A DNA stretch of 64,000 nucleotides from an uncultured Clostridia bacterium (GCA_934486735.1 CAKSQL010000013.1:1-64000), one strand, 5' to 3'; counted from the stretch's first letter, positions 52,870 through 62,236 are shown. The notes: generated from the sequence alone by a model not told the origin. Numbers and translations are program-made.

Positions 52870-52908
52870 AATCCAAACCGGAACCCCGTTCGGGGTTTCC
52901 GGATTTTT
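52870..52908 (+). terminator. Terminator of the isomerase-dehydrogenase operon
   Basis: A GC-rich stem CCGGAACCCC / GGGGTTTCCGG, extended by AAATCC/GGATTT, followed by T5. Confidence 0.8.
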
Positions 52909-52931
52909 GGGTTTTGGACATTTTAAATTTA

Positions 52932-52960
52932 TTGACACAGCATTACTTTTATGGTAAAAT
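52932..52960 (+). promoter_or_regulatory. Promoter of nagB-nagA
   Basis: TTGACA (52932-52937), a 17-bp spacer and TAAAAT (52955-52960), about 30 bases before the nagB ATG. Confidence 0.85.
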
Positions 52961-52991
52961 TATTACACAAGCAAAAAAGGAGACACGCATT

Positions 52992-53714
52992 ATGAGAGTA
53001 ATTGTATGCAAAAACTATGAAGAAGTATCGGAACAGGCTGCAAAGCTTGTGGCAAGTCAGATCACATTGAAGCCCAGCAGCGTTTTGGGACTTGCGACCG
53101 GCTCCACGCCTATCGGAATGTATCAAAAGCTGGTCGAAATGTATCAAAAAGGCGAGCTGGATTTTTCCGATGTAACCACTTTCAATCTCGACGAATATTA
53201 TCCGATAAGCAACGAGAATAATCAAAGCTATCATTATTTTATGAACGAGCATCTTTTTTCAAAGGTGAATATCAATCCCAACAAGCGCTACATTCCGAAC
53301 GGCGAGACCACCGACCCGGATGCTGAGTGCCGCAGATATGAAAAACTCATAGACGAAGCCGGCGGAATAGATTTGCAGATTCTCGGTATAGGTCAGAACG
53401 GGCACATCGGCTTTAACGAGCCGGACGACAACCTAAACTGCTCCACTCATCTGACCGAACTGACCGAGAACACAATCGAGGTAAACTCGCGCTTTTTCGA
53501 AAAGAAAGAGGACGTTCCGGTGTATGCGCTCACAATGGGAATTGCCGAGATATTGAAGTCGAAAAAAATAGTCCTGCTTGCATGCGGCAAGAGCAAGCAC
53601 GCAGCCGTTGCCGAGCTTTTGAACGAGGAGATCAACACGCTTGTTCCGGCAACAATGCTCAAAGTTCACCCCGATGTTGTCCTCATCTGCGACGAGGAAG
53701 CATATAACGATTAA
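52992..53714 (+). CDS. nagB: Glucosamine-6-phosphate deaminase
   Basis: A 240-residue enzyme that converts glucosamine-6-phosphate to fructose-6-phosphate and ammonia. The phosphate loop GLATGSTPIGMY is near residues 36-47, the general-base Asp is in FNLDEYYP, and GIGQNGHIGFNEP carries the catalytic His. Length is typical of the Gram-positive short form. The ATG at 52992 has AAAAGGAG upstream; the longer frame from 52914 includes the promoter and is rejected. nagA follows after 15 bases, so the pair degrades GlcNAc-6-phosphate. Confidence 0.96.
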   Translation: MRVIVCKNYEEVSEQAAKLVASQITLKPSSVLGLATGSTPIGMYQKLVEMYQKGELDFSDVTTFNLDEYYPISNENNQSYHYFMNEHLFSKVNINPNKRYIPNGETTDPDAECRRYEKLIDEAGGIDLQILGIGQNGHIGFNEPDDNLNCSTHLTELTENTIEVNSRFFEKKEDVPVYALTMGIAEILKSKKIVLLACGKSKHAAVAELLNEEINTLVPATMLKVHPDVVLICDEEAYND

Positions 53715-53729
53715 AGGACGCTGACAATT

Positions 53730-54794
53730 ATGAAAACCATATTAAAAAATGCAGGAAATTTCAAGGATGATATCGTTATCGAGGACGGAAAGATATTACA
53801 TATCGGCAAGACTTCCGAGCCGGGAATTGACCTTGGCGGAGATTTTGTTTTCCCCGGGCTTATCGATATTCATTCGCATGGCTGCATCGGCTATGACACA
53901 ATGGACGGGAATCATCTCGGCGAAATAGCCGAATTTGAGGCAAAAAACGGGATTGCGACCTGGTATCCCACAACAATGACAATGAGTATAGACAAAATCA
54001 AAAGCGTTGTGAATCCCGAAATACCCCGATTTGAAAACTCCGCAAACATTGCCGGCTTTCACATGGAGGGACCGTACATTTCCCCAAAATACAAGGGCGC
54101 TCAGAACGAGAAATATATAAAATCTCCCGTCATGGCAGAATTTAATGAATTTAACAACATTAAAATGGTAACTCTTGCGCCCGAGCTTGACGGAAGCATC
54201 GATTTTATAAAGGAATGTCCGACGGTTGTTTCTCTCGGGCACACCGCGGCAGACTACGAAACCGCCGCCGCTGCAATGGATGCAGGCGCTATGTGTCTCA
54301 CGCACACCTTTAATGCAATGCCGCCGCTCCACCATCGCAATCCCGGTCCGATAGGCGCGGCAATCGAAAAGAATATTTATGCACAGGTAATATGCGACGG
54401 TCTGCACATTCACAAAAGCGTCATTCAAATGCTTTACAGGACCTTCGGCACAGACCGCATGGTTTTGATAAGCGATTCAATGCGTGCCACCGGCATGCCG
54501 GACGGTGAATATGAGTTCGGCGGACAAAAGATAACCGTTACAAACAAGGTTGCGCGAACCGAGGACGGCGCAATCGCCGGCAGCACCTCCACCCTGTTTA
54601 CATGTGTGAAAAAGGCAGTCGAGTTCGGGATTCCGATGCGGGACGCTTTCAAAATGGCATCCGAAACTCCGGCAAAGCTTATGAAGCTGAACAAAGGGCG
54701 GATCGCCGCAGGTTTTGACGCAGATATCATAACTGTAAGCGAAAATCTTGACTTGACACGCGTGTTCATAAACGGCAGCCCGGTAAAATTATAA
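53730..54794 (+). CDS. nagA: N-acetylglucosamine-6-phosphate deacetylase
   Basis: A 354-residue amidohydrolase that removes acetate from GlcNAc-6-phosphate, feeding NagB. The metal-site elements are LIDIHSHG, HMEGPYIS (metal Glu), LGHTAADYE, and THTFNAMPPLHHRNPG. The catalytic Asp is in LISDSMRATG. Second gene of the nagB-nagA operon, closed by a terminator at 54817. Confidence 0.96.
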   Translation: MKTILKNAGNFKDDIVIEDGKILHIGKTSEPGIDLGGDFVFPGLIDIHSHGCIGYDTMDGNHLGEIAEFEAKNGIATWYPTTMTMSIDKIKSVVNPEIPRFENSANIAGFHMEGPYISPKYKGAQNEKYIKSPVMAEFNEFNNIKMVTLAPELDGSIDFIKECPTVVSLGHTAADYETAAAAMDAGAMCLTHTFNAMPPLHHRNPGPIGAAIEKNIYAQVICDGLHIHKSVIQMLYRTFGTDRMVLISDSMRATGMPDGEYEFGGQKITVTNKVARTEDGAIAGSTSTLFTCVKKAVEFGIPMRDAFKMASETPAKLMKLNKGRIAAGFDADIITVSENLDLTRVFINGSPVKL

Positions 54795-54816
54795 ACCGTA
54801 ACAGAATATTATTCAC

Positions 54817-54845
54817 GCCTTGTGCCGAATGGCACAGGGCTTTTT
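54817..54845 (+). terminator. Terminator of nagB-nagA
   Basis: A 10-bp stem with one mismatch, GCCTTGTGCC / GGCACAGGGC, loop GAAT, then T5. Confidence 0.8.
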
Positions 54846-54967
54846 CAATCTTTCACGAAAACCCTTTCGAAAAAGTTTTGAGCCGGTAACATTTTTTGTA
54901 AAAATCGCCCGAAATTAAGCCGTTTTTTCAGCTAAATGACAAAAATAATTTTTTTTTCGATATACTA

Positions 54968-54996
54968 TTGCATATTTGATGAAAAAGTGGTAAAAT
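54968..54996 (+). promoter_or_regulatory. Promoter of gdhA
   Basis: TTGCAT (54968-54973), a 17-bp spacer and TAAAAT (54991-54996). The leader is about 62 nt, with AGGAGG before the ATG. Confidence 0.75.
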
Positions 54997-55065
54997 GTTA
55001 GACGGTAAGAACATACGGCATGTATAAATATACATGTCTATACAAAAACAAGGAGGCTATGAATT

Positions 55066-56409
55066 ATGTCATACGCACAGGAAGTATTAGCAAAGCTTAA
55101 AGAGAAAAACCCTAACGAGCCGGAATTTATCCAGGCTGCAACAGAGGTATTGACAACACTTGAACCGGTATTTGAAAAACATCCGGAATTTGAAAAAGCA
55201 GGTCTTTTGGAAAGAATTGTAGAGCCGGAAAGACAAATCATGTTCCGCGTACCCTGGGTTGACGACAACGGCAAGGTACAGGTAAACAGAGGTTACAGAG
55301 TTCAGTTCAACTCGGCAATCGGTCCTTACAAGGGCGGTTTGAGACTTCATCCGTCGGTAAACCTCGGAATCATCAAGTTCCTCGGTTTTGAGCAGATTTT
55401 CAAAAACTCGCTGACAACACTGCCGATAGGCGGCGGCAAGGGCGGCTCGGACTTCGACCCCAAAGGCAAGTCGGACCGCGAAGTTATGGCATTCTGCCAA
55501 AGCTTTATGACAGAGCTGTTCAGACATATCGGTGCTGACACAGACGTACCTGCCGGCGATATCGGAACAGGCGCACGTGAAATCGGCTACATGTTCGGAC
55601 AATACAAGAGACTCAAGAACGTATATGAGGGCGTTCTGACAGGTAAGGGACTCACATACGGCGGCTCGCTGGCAAGAACCCAGGCTACAGGCTACGGTCT
55701 TGTATACTTTGCAAATGAAATGCTCAAAGATCTCGGAACAGACTTTGCAGGCAAGACAGTTGTTGTATCGGGTGCAGGTAACGTTGCTATCTATGCTACC
55801 GAAAAGGCTCAGGCATTCGGCGCAAAGGTTGTTGCTCTGTCCGATTCAAACGGCTGGGTATACGATGCTGAGGGCATCGACCTCGACGCTGTTAAGGAAA
55901 TCAAGGAAGTTAAGCGCGGCAGAATCAAGGATTACTTAAACTACAGACCGAACGCAGAGTATCACGATGGCAAGGGCATTTGGTCAATCAAGTGCGATAT
56001 CGCTCTCCCCTGCGCTACACAGAACGAGCTTAATTTGGACGATGCCAAAGCATTGGTTTCAAACGGCTGCTTCCTGGTTGCAGAGGGCGCTAACATGCCT
56101 ACAACACTCGAAGCTACAAAGTATTTGCAGGAGAACGGCGTATACTTTGCTCCGGGTAAGGCTGCAAATGCCGGCGGTGTTGCAACATCAGCTCTCGAAA
56201 TGAGCCAGAACTCACAGAGACTGTCATGGACATTTGAGGAAGTTGACGAAAAGCTGCACAACATCATGATCAGCATTTACAAAGCTGCATCATCGGCTGC
56301 CGATGAATATCATAAAGAATTTAACGGCAAAAAGGATTTGGTATCCGGCGCTAACATCGCAGGATTCATGAAGGTTGCCGACGCTATGATGGCTCAGGGT
56401 ATCGTTTGA
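55066..56409 (+). CDS. gdhA: NADP-type glutamate dehydrogenase
   Basis: A 447-residue enzyme of the hexameric class, interconverting 2-oxoglutarate plus ammonia and glutamate. The substrate site PIGGGKGGSDFDPKGKSD (catalytic Lys in GGGKGG) is near residues 123-140, and the Rossmann motif GAGNVA is near 240. Length and QATGYG-type element (RTQATGYGLVYF) fit the NADP-specific, biosynthetic form. Its codon use looks like that of a highly expressed gene (few rare codons, AGGAGG site). Monocistronic. Confidence 0.96.
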   Translation: MSYAQEVLAKLKEKNPNEPEFIQAATEVLTTLEPVFEKHPEFEKAGLLERIVEPERQIMFRVPWVDDNGKVQVNRGYRVQFNSAIGPYKGGLRLHPSVNLGIIKFLGFEQIFKNSLTTLPIGGGKGGSDFDPKGKSDREVMAFCQSFMTELFRHIGADTDVPAGDIGTGAREIGYMFGQYKRLKNVYEGVLTGKGLTYGGSLARTQATGYGLVYFANEMLKDLGTDFAGKTVVVSGAGNVAIYATEKAQAFGAKVVALSDSNGWVYDAEGIDLDAVKEIKEVKRGRIKDYLNYRPNAEYHDGKGIWSIKCDIALPCATQNELNLDDAKALVSNGCFLVAEGANMPTTLEATKYLQENGVYFAPGKAANAGGVATSALEMSQNSQRLSWTFEEVDEKLHNIMISIYKAASSAADEYHKEFNGKKDLVSGANIAGFMKVADAMMAQGIV

Positions 56410-56447
56410 TAATAAAAACAGTGATGTCAGCTGACACTCGGAGTCGA

Positions 56448-56473
56448 TTGCGGAATAAAATCATTCCGCAACA
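56448..56473 (+). terminator. Hairpin after gdhA
   Basis: Stem GTTGCGGAAT-like, TTGCGGAAT / ATTCCGCAA, about 40 bases after the gdhA stop. It lacks a strong T tail. Confidence 0.5.
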
Positions 56474-56570
56474 AAAACCAACCCGAGTATATGGTGTATA
56501 TTTTATGCGAAAACGTCACAAACAGCATTATTTGAAAAACGTATACATTTGACAGAATCGGGCATTGAAT

Positions 56571-56620
56571 AAAACAAGGCATTGAAGTCACTATTGATGA
56601 TTTCAATGCCTTGTTTTTTA
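56571..56620 (+). terminator. Strong terminator after gdhA
   Basis: A perfect 16-bp stem AAAACAAGGCATTGAA / TTCAATGCCTTGTTTT followed by T-rich DNA. Its symmetry allows termination in both directions. Confidence 0.9.
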
Positions 56621-56639
56621 TATTAAATCCTACTTTGAT

Positions 56640-56986
56640 ACCATAATGCAGAAAAGAATCCTGCGTAGATTGCCTTTTTGCAAGACGATGGCGTATGTAT
56701 ATACTCCGAGTCTTGATAAAAGGTGAGATGCGACGTATATTTTTTTCTATTCTCAGCCGCGATATAACGCGGAAAAGATACAAGTAGATTGCCTTTTTGA
56801 GGGGCGACGGTGTATGTATATACTCCGAGTCCCGATAAAAGGTGAGATGCGACGCATATTTTTTTCTATTCTCAGCCGCGATATAACGCGGAAAAGATAC
56901 AAGCAGATTGCCTTTTTGAGGGACGACGGTGTATGTATATACTCCGAGTCCCGATAAAAGGTGAGATGCGACGTATATTTTTCGCG
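56640..56986. repeat. Array D of the GTAC-loop hairpin repeat (3 x 119 bp)
   Basis: Three units with an exact 119-bp period (GATTGCCTTTTTG starts at 56668, 56787 and 56906). Core stems: 56673-56686 with 56710-56723, 56792-56805 with 56829-56842, and 56911-56924 with 56948-56961. Each has the same two-base internal mismatch. The terminal motif is GAYGGY-GTAT-GTAT-ATAC-TCCGA. Inner stem bases differ but stay paired (AAGAC/GTCTT, GGGGC/GTCCC, GGGAC/GTCCC). A small CCGCG-N6-CGCGG hairpin separates the units. The array ends at the stop codon of the convergent SLH-peptidase gene. Together with the two terminators it fills the 576-bp gap after gdhA. Confidence 0.9.
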
Positions 56987-58426
56987 TTATTTTCCGAGAT
57001 ATGAGAAATGCATATAATCCTTGACACTTCCATCCCAGCTGCCACCCCATATCCAGCCGTATTTTGCAAATGCGGCAACGACTGCTCCGTCGGGGGTTAT
57101 GGAATATTGATCCTCGTAGGGCGACCAATGCGTTCCGGTTATGGCTGTACCGTCAGCCGAGTGACAGTAGTAATTCTCGTCCGGGTTGATATCTATGCAT
57201 GTTCCGTAGCTGTGCTGAGAAACGCTTCCGAAAGCGGTCGTGCGCCAGCAATATCCGCCCACACTCTTAATCGGGAATTGTGACGGATCTTCAAATATTT
57301 CGCGGAAAATGTTTACAACATCCTCGGCGAGGAACTGATTCACTTGAAGTGATTTTTTCGCTGCCACCTTTTCGCCGTTTTTGCCTATCGTCCAGACATC
57401 GACCGTAACCGAAACCATATTCGCGGCGGCTTCTTCCTCGGTTTCGAAGAGGTATCCGCCCGGGAAAACTCTCATTCCCTTAGCGGTTAGGGTTGCTTTA
57501 TCCTTTTTGACCACCGTCATAAGCTTCGGCGACGACTTATAGACTATGTCTATCGGCAGAGAAAACGCTTCCACTCCAGATGCGTATCTGACTCCTGCCG
57601 AAACCGTATATTTCATATTATCCGACAGAGCCGAAAAATCCGGCTTTATATCGGGTGTGACGGATTCGAGGGTTTCTACGGCATTGCCGTTCGCGTCCTT
57701 AACAATTACCATGTACTCCGCCGCGCCGTCAACCGGAGTCATTTCAAATGACAGATTGTTATCCACATCCACATTATCGGCAAGCATGGTAAACTCCGGC
57801 ACAGTAAATGCAGCTTTTTCCGCCGCAAACTGTGTATACACGCGGTTTATCATTGCAATTGCCTGCTCGCGCGTTGCTCCGCTCTCCGGCAAGAGAAGAG
57901 TGTCCGACACTCCGCTTATGACAGAATATTTCATTGCCGTTGCGACCTCGGAAAATGCCCAGGGCGAAATATTCGCGGAATCGGAATATCCGCTCAAAAT
58001 CTCCTCCGCCTCGGATTTTAAAGTCACAAGATTGATTTCCGCCGATTTGAGCGTATTCACAATCAGCTTTGCCATTTCCTCGCGCGTTATTTCATCATCC
58101 GGCTTAAACTCAGTCTCGGTGCGTCCGCTGACTATTCCGAGCGCATACGCCTGAGCCACAGGGATGCTGTCGCTGTCCTCAAACGGGAACACCTCCGGTG
58201 TATATATTTCCTTATCCGACAAGGTTTTAAAAAGCTTTATCAAAAGCTCGCAAAACTCGCCGCGCGTTATATTTCCCGAAAGACTGTTTTGCGCCGTATC
58301 ATACGCTATCAGCCCGGCTCTCGATGCCGATTCATAATCTGTGAGCGCCCATTCACTCAAATCGGAAGCGTGTACCGTACCCTGCGCGGCGAGCGCGGCA
58401 CACAAAACCGCTATGGCTTTCTTCAT
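56987..58426 (-). CDS. SLH-anchored M15-type D,D-/L,D-peptidase (VanY-like)
   Basis: A secreted protein of about 479 residues. The signal peptide is KKAIAVLCAALAAQGTVHA. Three SLH domains lie at about residues 25-70, 85-135 and 145-200 (YALGIVSGRTETEFKPDDEITREEMAKLIV is typical). A fibronectin-like beta segment follows (about 215-305). The C-terminal M15 peptidase has its zinc set in HSYGTCIDINP and DYMHFSY. It should cleave peptidoglycan stem peptides at the cell surface, anchored through the SLH repeats. The start is the Met at 58426; the ORF extends 5 codons further upstream. Convergent with gdhA. Confidence 0.9.
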   Translation of the reverse strand: MKKAIAVLCAALAAQGTVHASDLSEWALTDYESASRAGLIAYDTAQNSLSGNITRGEFCELLIKLFKTLSDKEIYTPEVFPFEDSDSIPVAQAYALGIVSGRTETEFKPDDEITREEMAKLIVNTLKSAEINLVTLKSEAEEILSGYSDSANISPWAFSEVATAMKYSVISGVSDTLLLPESGATREQAIAMINRVYTQFAAEKAAFTVPEFTMLADNVDVDNNLSFEMTPVDGAAEYMVIVKDANGNAVETLESVTPDIKPDFSALSDNMKYTVSAGVRYASGVEAFSLPIDIVYKSSPKLMTVVKKDKATLTAKGMRVFPGGYLFETEEEAAANMVSVTVDVWTIGKNGEKVAAKKSLQVNQFLAEDVVNIFREIFEDPSQFPIKSVGGYCWRTTAFGSVSQHSYGTCIDINPDENYYCHSADGTAITGTHWSPYEDQYSITPDGAVVAAFAKYGWIWGGSWDGSVKDYMHFSYLGK

Positions 58427-58544
58427 TTTATCTATCTCCAATCCACCGCCTGCCGCGGCTAATATATAACAAACTTCTACACTTTATTATAGCACAGGCA
58501 TTCGCCTTTTTCAATTCACACTATGTAAAAAAACTGTTACATAT

Positions 58545-60419
58545 TTATGAACGCCGTCCGCTCTGCCCCTCAAGCCAAATCAGCAGAACCGATACATCCG
58601 CCGGCGAAACGCCTGAAATTCTCGATGCCTGTCCCAGTGACGCAGGTTTGATTTTGTTAAGCTTTTGCCTTGCTTCCAGTCTGAGACCATGTATCTCGGA
58701 ATAGTCGCAATTCTCGGGCAGCGCCCGCGATTCCAGCTTTTTAAACTGCTCCACCTGCTGCTTTTGCCGCGTGATATATCCGTCATATTTTAATCGGATT
58801 TCCGCCTGCTCGCTGACTTCGTATGCAAGCTCGGGTCTGTCCTTATCCGCCGGCGCGATTTTTTCGTAATCAAGCTGCGGCCGCTTTATCATCTCCGACA
58901 GCCTTATCCCGGTCACAACCGGAGTTGTATCATACTTTTCCAATATCGGATTCGCCAAAGACGGCGGCACAACCACCGAGCAAAGGCGCTTTATTTCCTC
59001 ATCGATCGCCTTTTCCTTGGCAAGAAATTTTTGATATCTTTCCTCGCTGATGAGTCCGACACGATAGCCGATTGGGGTAAGCCTTTCATCGGCGTTATCC
59101 TGTCTCAAAAGCAGTCTGTATTCCGAGCGCGATGTCATCATTCGATAAGGCTCGTTTGTTCCCTTGGTAACAAGGTCGTCTATCAGCGTGCCGATATACC
59201 CCTGCGAGCGGTCTATAACCATCGGTTCTTCGCCTTTGAGTTTGAGCGCCGCGTTTATTCCCGCAACTATGCCCTGCGCCGCCGCCTCCTCGTAGCCGCT
59301 TGTCCCATTGAACTGTCCTGCTCCGTAAAGACCGCTTATCTTTTTAAATTCAAGCGTGGGATAAAGCTGAGTCGGGTCGATGCAGTCATATTCTATCGCA
59401 TATGCCGGGCGCATGATTTCTACATTTTCGAGTCCCTTAATCGTTCGGAGCATTTTTAGCTGAATATCCTCCGGCAGTCCGGTGCTTATGCCCTGTGCAT
59501 ACATTTCGCGCGTGTCCATACCCATCGGCTCCATAAAAAGCTGATGCCGCTTTTTCTCTTTAAATCGTACTACCTTATCCTCGATTGACGGACAATATCT
59601 CGCGCCGACACCCTCGACCCTGCCGCTGTACATCGGTGCGCGTTCTATATTATCCAAAATCAGCTTATGAGTCTCCTCATTGGTATAAGTGAGCCAACAG
59701 GGAAGAAGATTCTCGCCCGGCTTTTCGGTCTCAAACGAAAACGGGACTATTCTCTCGTCCCCGTCCTCGCGCTCCATTTCGTCATAGTTTAAGGAATCGC
59801 CATGGATTCTCGCCGGAGTTCCGGTCTTGAATCTCAAAAGTTCAACTCCGAGCCGCTTTAAATTTTTCGAAAGCTCCTTTGCAGGGAATGTCCCGTCCGG
59901 ACCGCTCTCGCGCTCATAATCGCCTATGAGCACCTTTCCTCTTAAATATGTACCGGTCGAAACCACAACCGCTTTTACTCCATACGCCGTCCCGAGGTGC
60001 GTCACCACGCCGCACACCGCTCCGTTTTCGGTGAGAATATCGACAATCTCAGCCTGTTTTACCTGCAAATTTTTCTGCTCCTCAACCGCTTTTTTCATGC
60101 GGATATGATATCGTTTTCGGTCTATCTGACATCTCAGCGAATGAACCGCCGGGCCTTTTCCGCGGTTTAACATTTTCGACTGGACAAAGGTATCGTCTGC
60201 CGCCTTGCCCATTTCGCCGCCGAGAGCGTCCAGCTCGCGCACAAGATGTCCCTTTGCCGTTCCGCCAATGCTCGGATTGCAGGGCAGATTTCCTATCGCG
60301 TCAAGGCTGATCGAGAACATTACCGTCCTCATTCCGAGCCGCGCGGCGGCAAGAGCCGCCTCAATTCCGGCGTGTCCTGCACCTATCACCGCAACATCAA
60401 AATTCTCGATATATTCCAT
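58545..60419 (-). CDS. mnmG: tRNA uridine-5-carboxymethylaminomethyl(34) synthesis enzyme MnmG
   Basis: A 624-residue FAD protein that with MnmE adds the carboxymethylaminomethyl group to U34 of tRNA. The FAD motif GAGHAGIEAALAAARLG is near residues 13-29, the conserved LPCNPSIGGTAKGHL near 45-59, and the YCPSIEDKVVRF element is present. The C-terminal helical domain ends with SGVSPADVSVLLIWL. Length is standard. Its ATG overlaps the stop of the DUF624 gene by 1 base. mnmE and rsmG, common neighbours, are not here. Confidence 0.97.
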   Translation of the reverse strand: MEYIENFDVAVIGAGHAGIEAALAAARLGMRTVMFSISLDAIGNLPCNPSIGGTAKGHLVRELDALGGEMGKAADDTFVQSKMLNRGKGPAVHSLRCQIDRKRYHIRMKKAVEEQKNLQVKQAEIVDILTENGAVCGVVTHLGTAYGVKAVVVSTGTYLRGKVLIGDYERESGPDGTFPAKELSKNLKRLGVELLRFKTGTPARIHGDSLNYDEMEREDGDERIVPFSFETEKPGENLLPCWLTYTNEETHKLILDNIERAPMYSGRVEGVGARYCPSIEDKVVRFKEKKRHQLFMEPMGMDTREMYAQGISTGLPEDIQLKMLRTIKGLENVEIMRPAYAIEYDCIDPTQLYPTLEFKKISGLYGAGQFNGTSGYEEAAAQGIVAGINAALKLKGEEPMVIDRSQGYIGTLIDDLVTKGTNEPYRMMTSRSEYRLLLRQDNADERLTPIGYRVGLISEERYQKFLAKEKAIDEEIKRLCSVVVPPSLANPILEKYDTTPVVTGIRLSEMIKRPQLDYEKIAPADKDRPELAYEVSEQAEIRLKYDGYITRQKQQVEQFKKLESRALPENCDYSEIHGLRLEARQKLNKIKPASLGQASRISGVSPADVSVLLIWLEGQSGRRS

Positions 60420-61321
60420 TATTCCTCCGACCCTTTCTCATGCTCCGACTCCTGCTCTGCATACGCAGTATTGTTGTCTATTATCTTCTTAACCGTCCGT
60501 GCGGCATAAAATTCTATCGGGAATCGCATAGCCGCGTACCAGAAAAGCACAAGCAAAATAAGTGCAAACACAGGATTTAAGACGGCAAATACAAAATATG
60601 TCACCACAGCCGGAATTGCAATCAAAAGGAAATTTTGCGGCAGCTTTGCAACAGCGAGGATAAATGCGTTTTTATAAAGCGTTGTGAGCTTATTGTCAAA
60701 GGTGACAAGCATTTGATAGATGTAGCCATGCATAAAAACATAGATTGAAAATGTCACCGCCAAAAATGCCAGCAGGATAAAATATAACATGCTATGCGAG
60801 CTTTTATACATCGAAAAATAGAAATATCCTGCGTTGAACATTAAAAACAGCGCAACAACGTCTATGACCGATACTATCAGCGATTGCTTGAAATTTTCCT
60901 TAAATTTATTGCAAAAATCGCTCCATATCCACAAATGGTCCTCGCGCGTTATGCACCTTGCGGCATATGCAAAATATGCCGAAGCAGGTCCCGACCCAAG
61001 CATAAACAAAAGCTCGGACACAAACAGCGCAGTAAAAACGCCGGTATACGTCGCATGCGCCTGAGCCGCCTCAACAGCCTCCGCGCCGCTTGTCAGTTCG
61101 GATATAACCCCCGCCATGTGCGGATAAAGAAAAAGCATAAAAAACGCCCCGAGGATAATTATCATCGGTATGCTCGACAAAACATAGAGCAGGTTTACCT
61201 TTATCAGATTCCAGAAATTTCGTATGTATAGCGCACTTCCGGTGAAAAACGCATTTTTCTCCGGGGCATTCTTTTCAACACCTTTTCCCTCTTTATTATA
61301 ATTAAATTGAAAAAATGACAT
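60419..61321 (-). CDS. DUF624 (YesL-like) integral membrane protein
   Basis: A 300-residue protein with about five membrane segments. The N-terminal FFTGSALYIRNFWNLIKVNLLYVLSSIP matches the DUF624/YesL family, which is common in Firmicutes carbohydrate loci and of unknown function. The C-terminal tail is acidic (AEQESEHEKGSEE). It overlaps mnmG by 1 base, so translation is probably coupled, although no functional link is known. Confidence 0.85.
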   Translation of the reverse strand: MSFFQFNYNKEGKGVEKNAPEKNAFFTGSALYIRNFWNLIKVNLLYVLSSIPMIIILGAFFMLFLYPHMAGVISELTSGAEAVEAAQAHATYTGVFTALFVSELLFMLGSGPASAYFAYAARCITREDHLWIWSDFCNKFKENFKQSLIVSVIDVVALFLMFNAGYFYFSMYKSSHSMLYFILLAFLAVTFSIYVFMHGYIYQMLVTFDNKLTTLYKNAFILAVAKLPQNFLLIAIPAVVTYFVFAVLNPVFALILLVLFWYAAMRFPIEFYAARTVKKIIDNNTAYAEQESEHEKGSEE

Positions 61322-61363
61322 CTCTTTTCATTCCTTATTCAGATATTTGAGCCATAACAGCAC

Positions 61364-61409
61364 ATAAAGCTATTGTATCACAAATTTCATCATGATACAA
61401 TAGCTTTAT
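61364..61409 (-). terminator. Terminator after the GNAT gene
   Basis: A perfect 17-bp stem ATAAAGCTATTGTATCA / TGATACAATAGCTTTAT with a 12-nt loop, between the GNAT gene and the DUF624-mnmG operon. Confidence 0.85.
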
Positions 61410-61427
61410 CGGAATTTTGTACACTTT

Positions 61428-62213
61428 TTAATCGATTGCAAGATTAAAATAGCAATCCTTGTACTCCGGCGGATAAATCATAGCCGACGCTCCGCCGTTT
61501 TTATCAGGCAGAGCAACGCGGCAGTGCGGCGCATTGAAAAGCGAATTTACCGCTGCGATACATTCCTCAACCTCCTCGCCGCCGGTGCACAGCTCCTTAA
61601 AATCCAGCATGCCGCCGTCGAAAGAGCAGACCGCGAAAGCATTTACCTCCGCACCCTTTATTTCAAAAAAGTTCCCGTTATATATCTTCCACATATATTC
61701 AAGCTCGGATATGTCCCACTCTATAAATCGCTCCGATGCAAAGTACTTTTTCCGCAGAACATAAAGCCTTTCGGGAGATATTTTCTTTACTTCAAGCGCA
61801 GTGTCGCCAAAGCCGGTTCCTGCAAATTCCGCACGTTTGACCGCTGAAATTTCGGTAAAGCCGCGTTTTTTGTAAAATTCATAAAGCGATTTTTCCGCCG
61901 GGACTAAAACTGTGAACGCCCCTCCCGAATCGAGCGTGTATTTATTGGCATAGCGTATGAGTTTGCTCGCGATTCCGCGGCTGCGCGCACGCGCGTCGGT
62001 AGCTGCGGCATATATATAATTTCCGCTTATACTCCCGAGCCGAACCGGCAGCAGCGACAGCATGCCTTTGATAAATCTGTCCTCGATATACAAAAGCACC
62101 CTATCGGAATATACTCTCAAATAATTTTCAATATCCCGGGCACTGTCACCAAACGCTTCATGCCACAGCCGTTTAATTTGTTCTCCGTCATTTGTCTGTG
62201 CAAATCTAATCAT
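61428..62213 (-). CDS. GNAT family N-acetyltransferase
   Basis: A 261-residue protein. The N-terminal GNAT domain (1-125) has the acetyl-CoA loop with TDARARSRGIASKLI near residues 71-85 and the YEFYKKRGF motif typical of strand 7. A second C-terminal half (130-261) has an Eis-like layout (an additional acyltransferase-like or sterol-carrier-like part), ending in a short DCYFNLAID. Substrate unknown. Probably co-transcribed with the upstream unrecognised gene (23-bp gap). Confidence 0.82.
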   Translation of the reverse strand: MIRFAQTNDGEQIKRLWHEAFGDSARDIENYLRVYSDRVLLYIEDRFIKGMLSLLPVRLGSISGNYIYAAATDARARSRGIASKLIRYANKYTLDSGGAFTVLVPAEKSLYEFYKKRGFTEISAVKRAEFAGTGFGDTALEVKKISPERLYVLRKKYFASERFIEWDISELEYMWKIYNGNFFEIKGAEVNAFAVCSFDGGMLDFKELCTGGEEVEECIAAVNSLFNAPHCRVALPDKNGGASAMIYPPEYKDCYFNLAID

Positions 62214-62236
62214 AATTAACCCTTTCCGTCCAAAAA

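Noticed and set aside
56427..57128. A 233-codon minus-strand frame overlapping the gdhA downstream region
   Set aside because: It runs through the 119-bp repeats and the 3' end of the SLH-peptidase gene in another frame, with no ribosome site and no recognisable domain.
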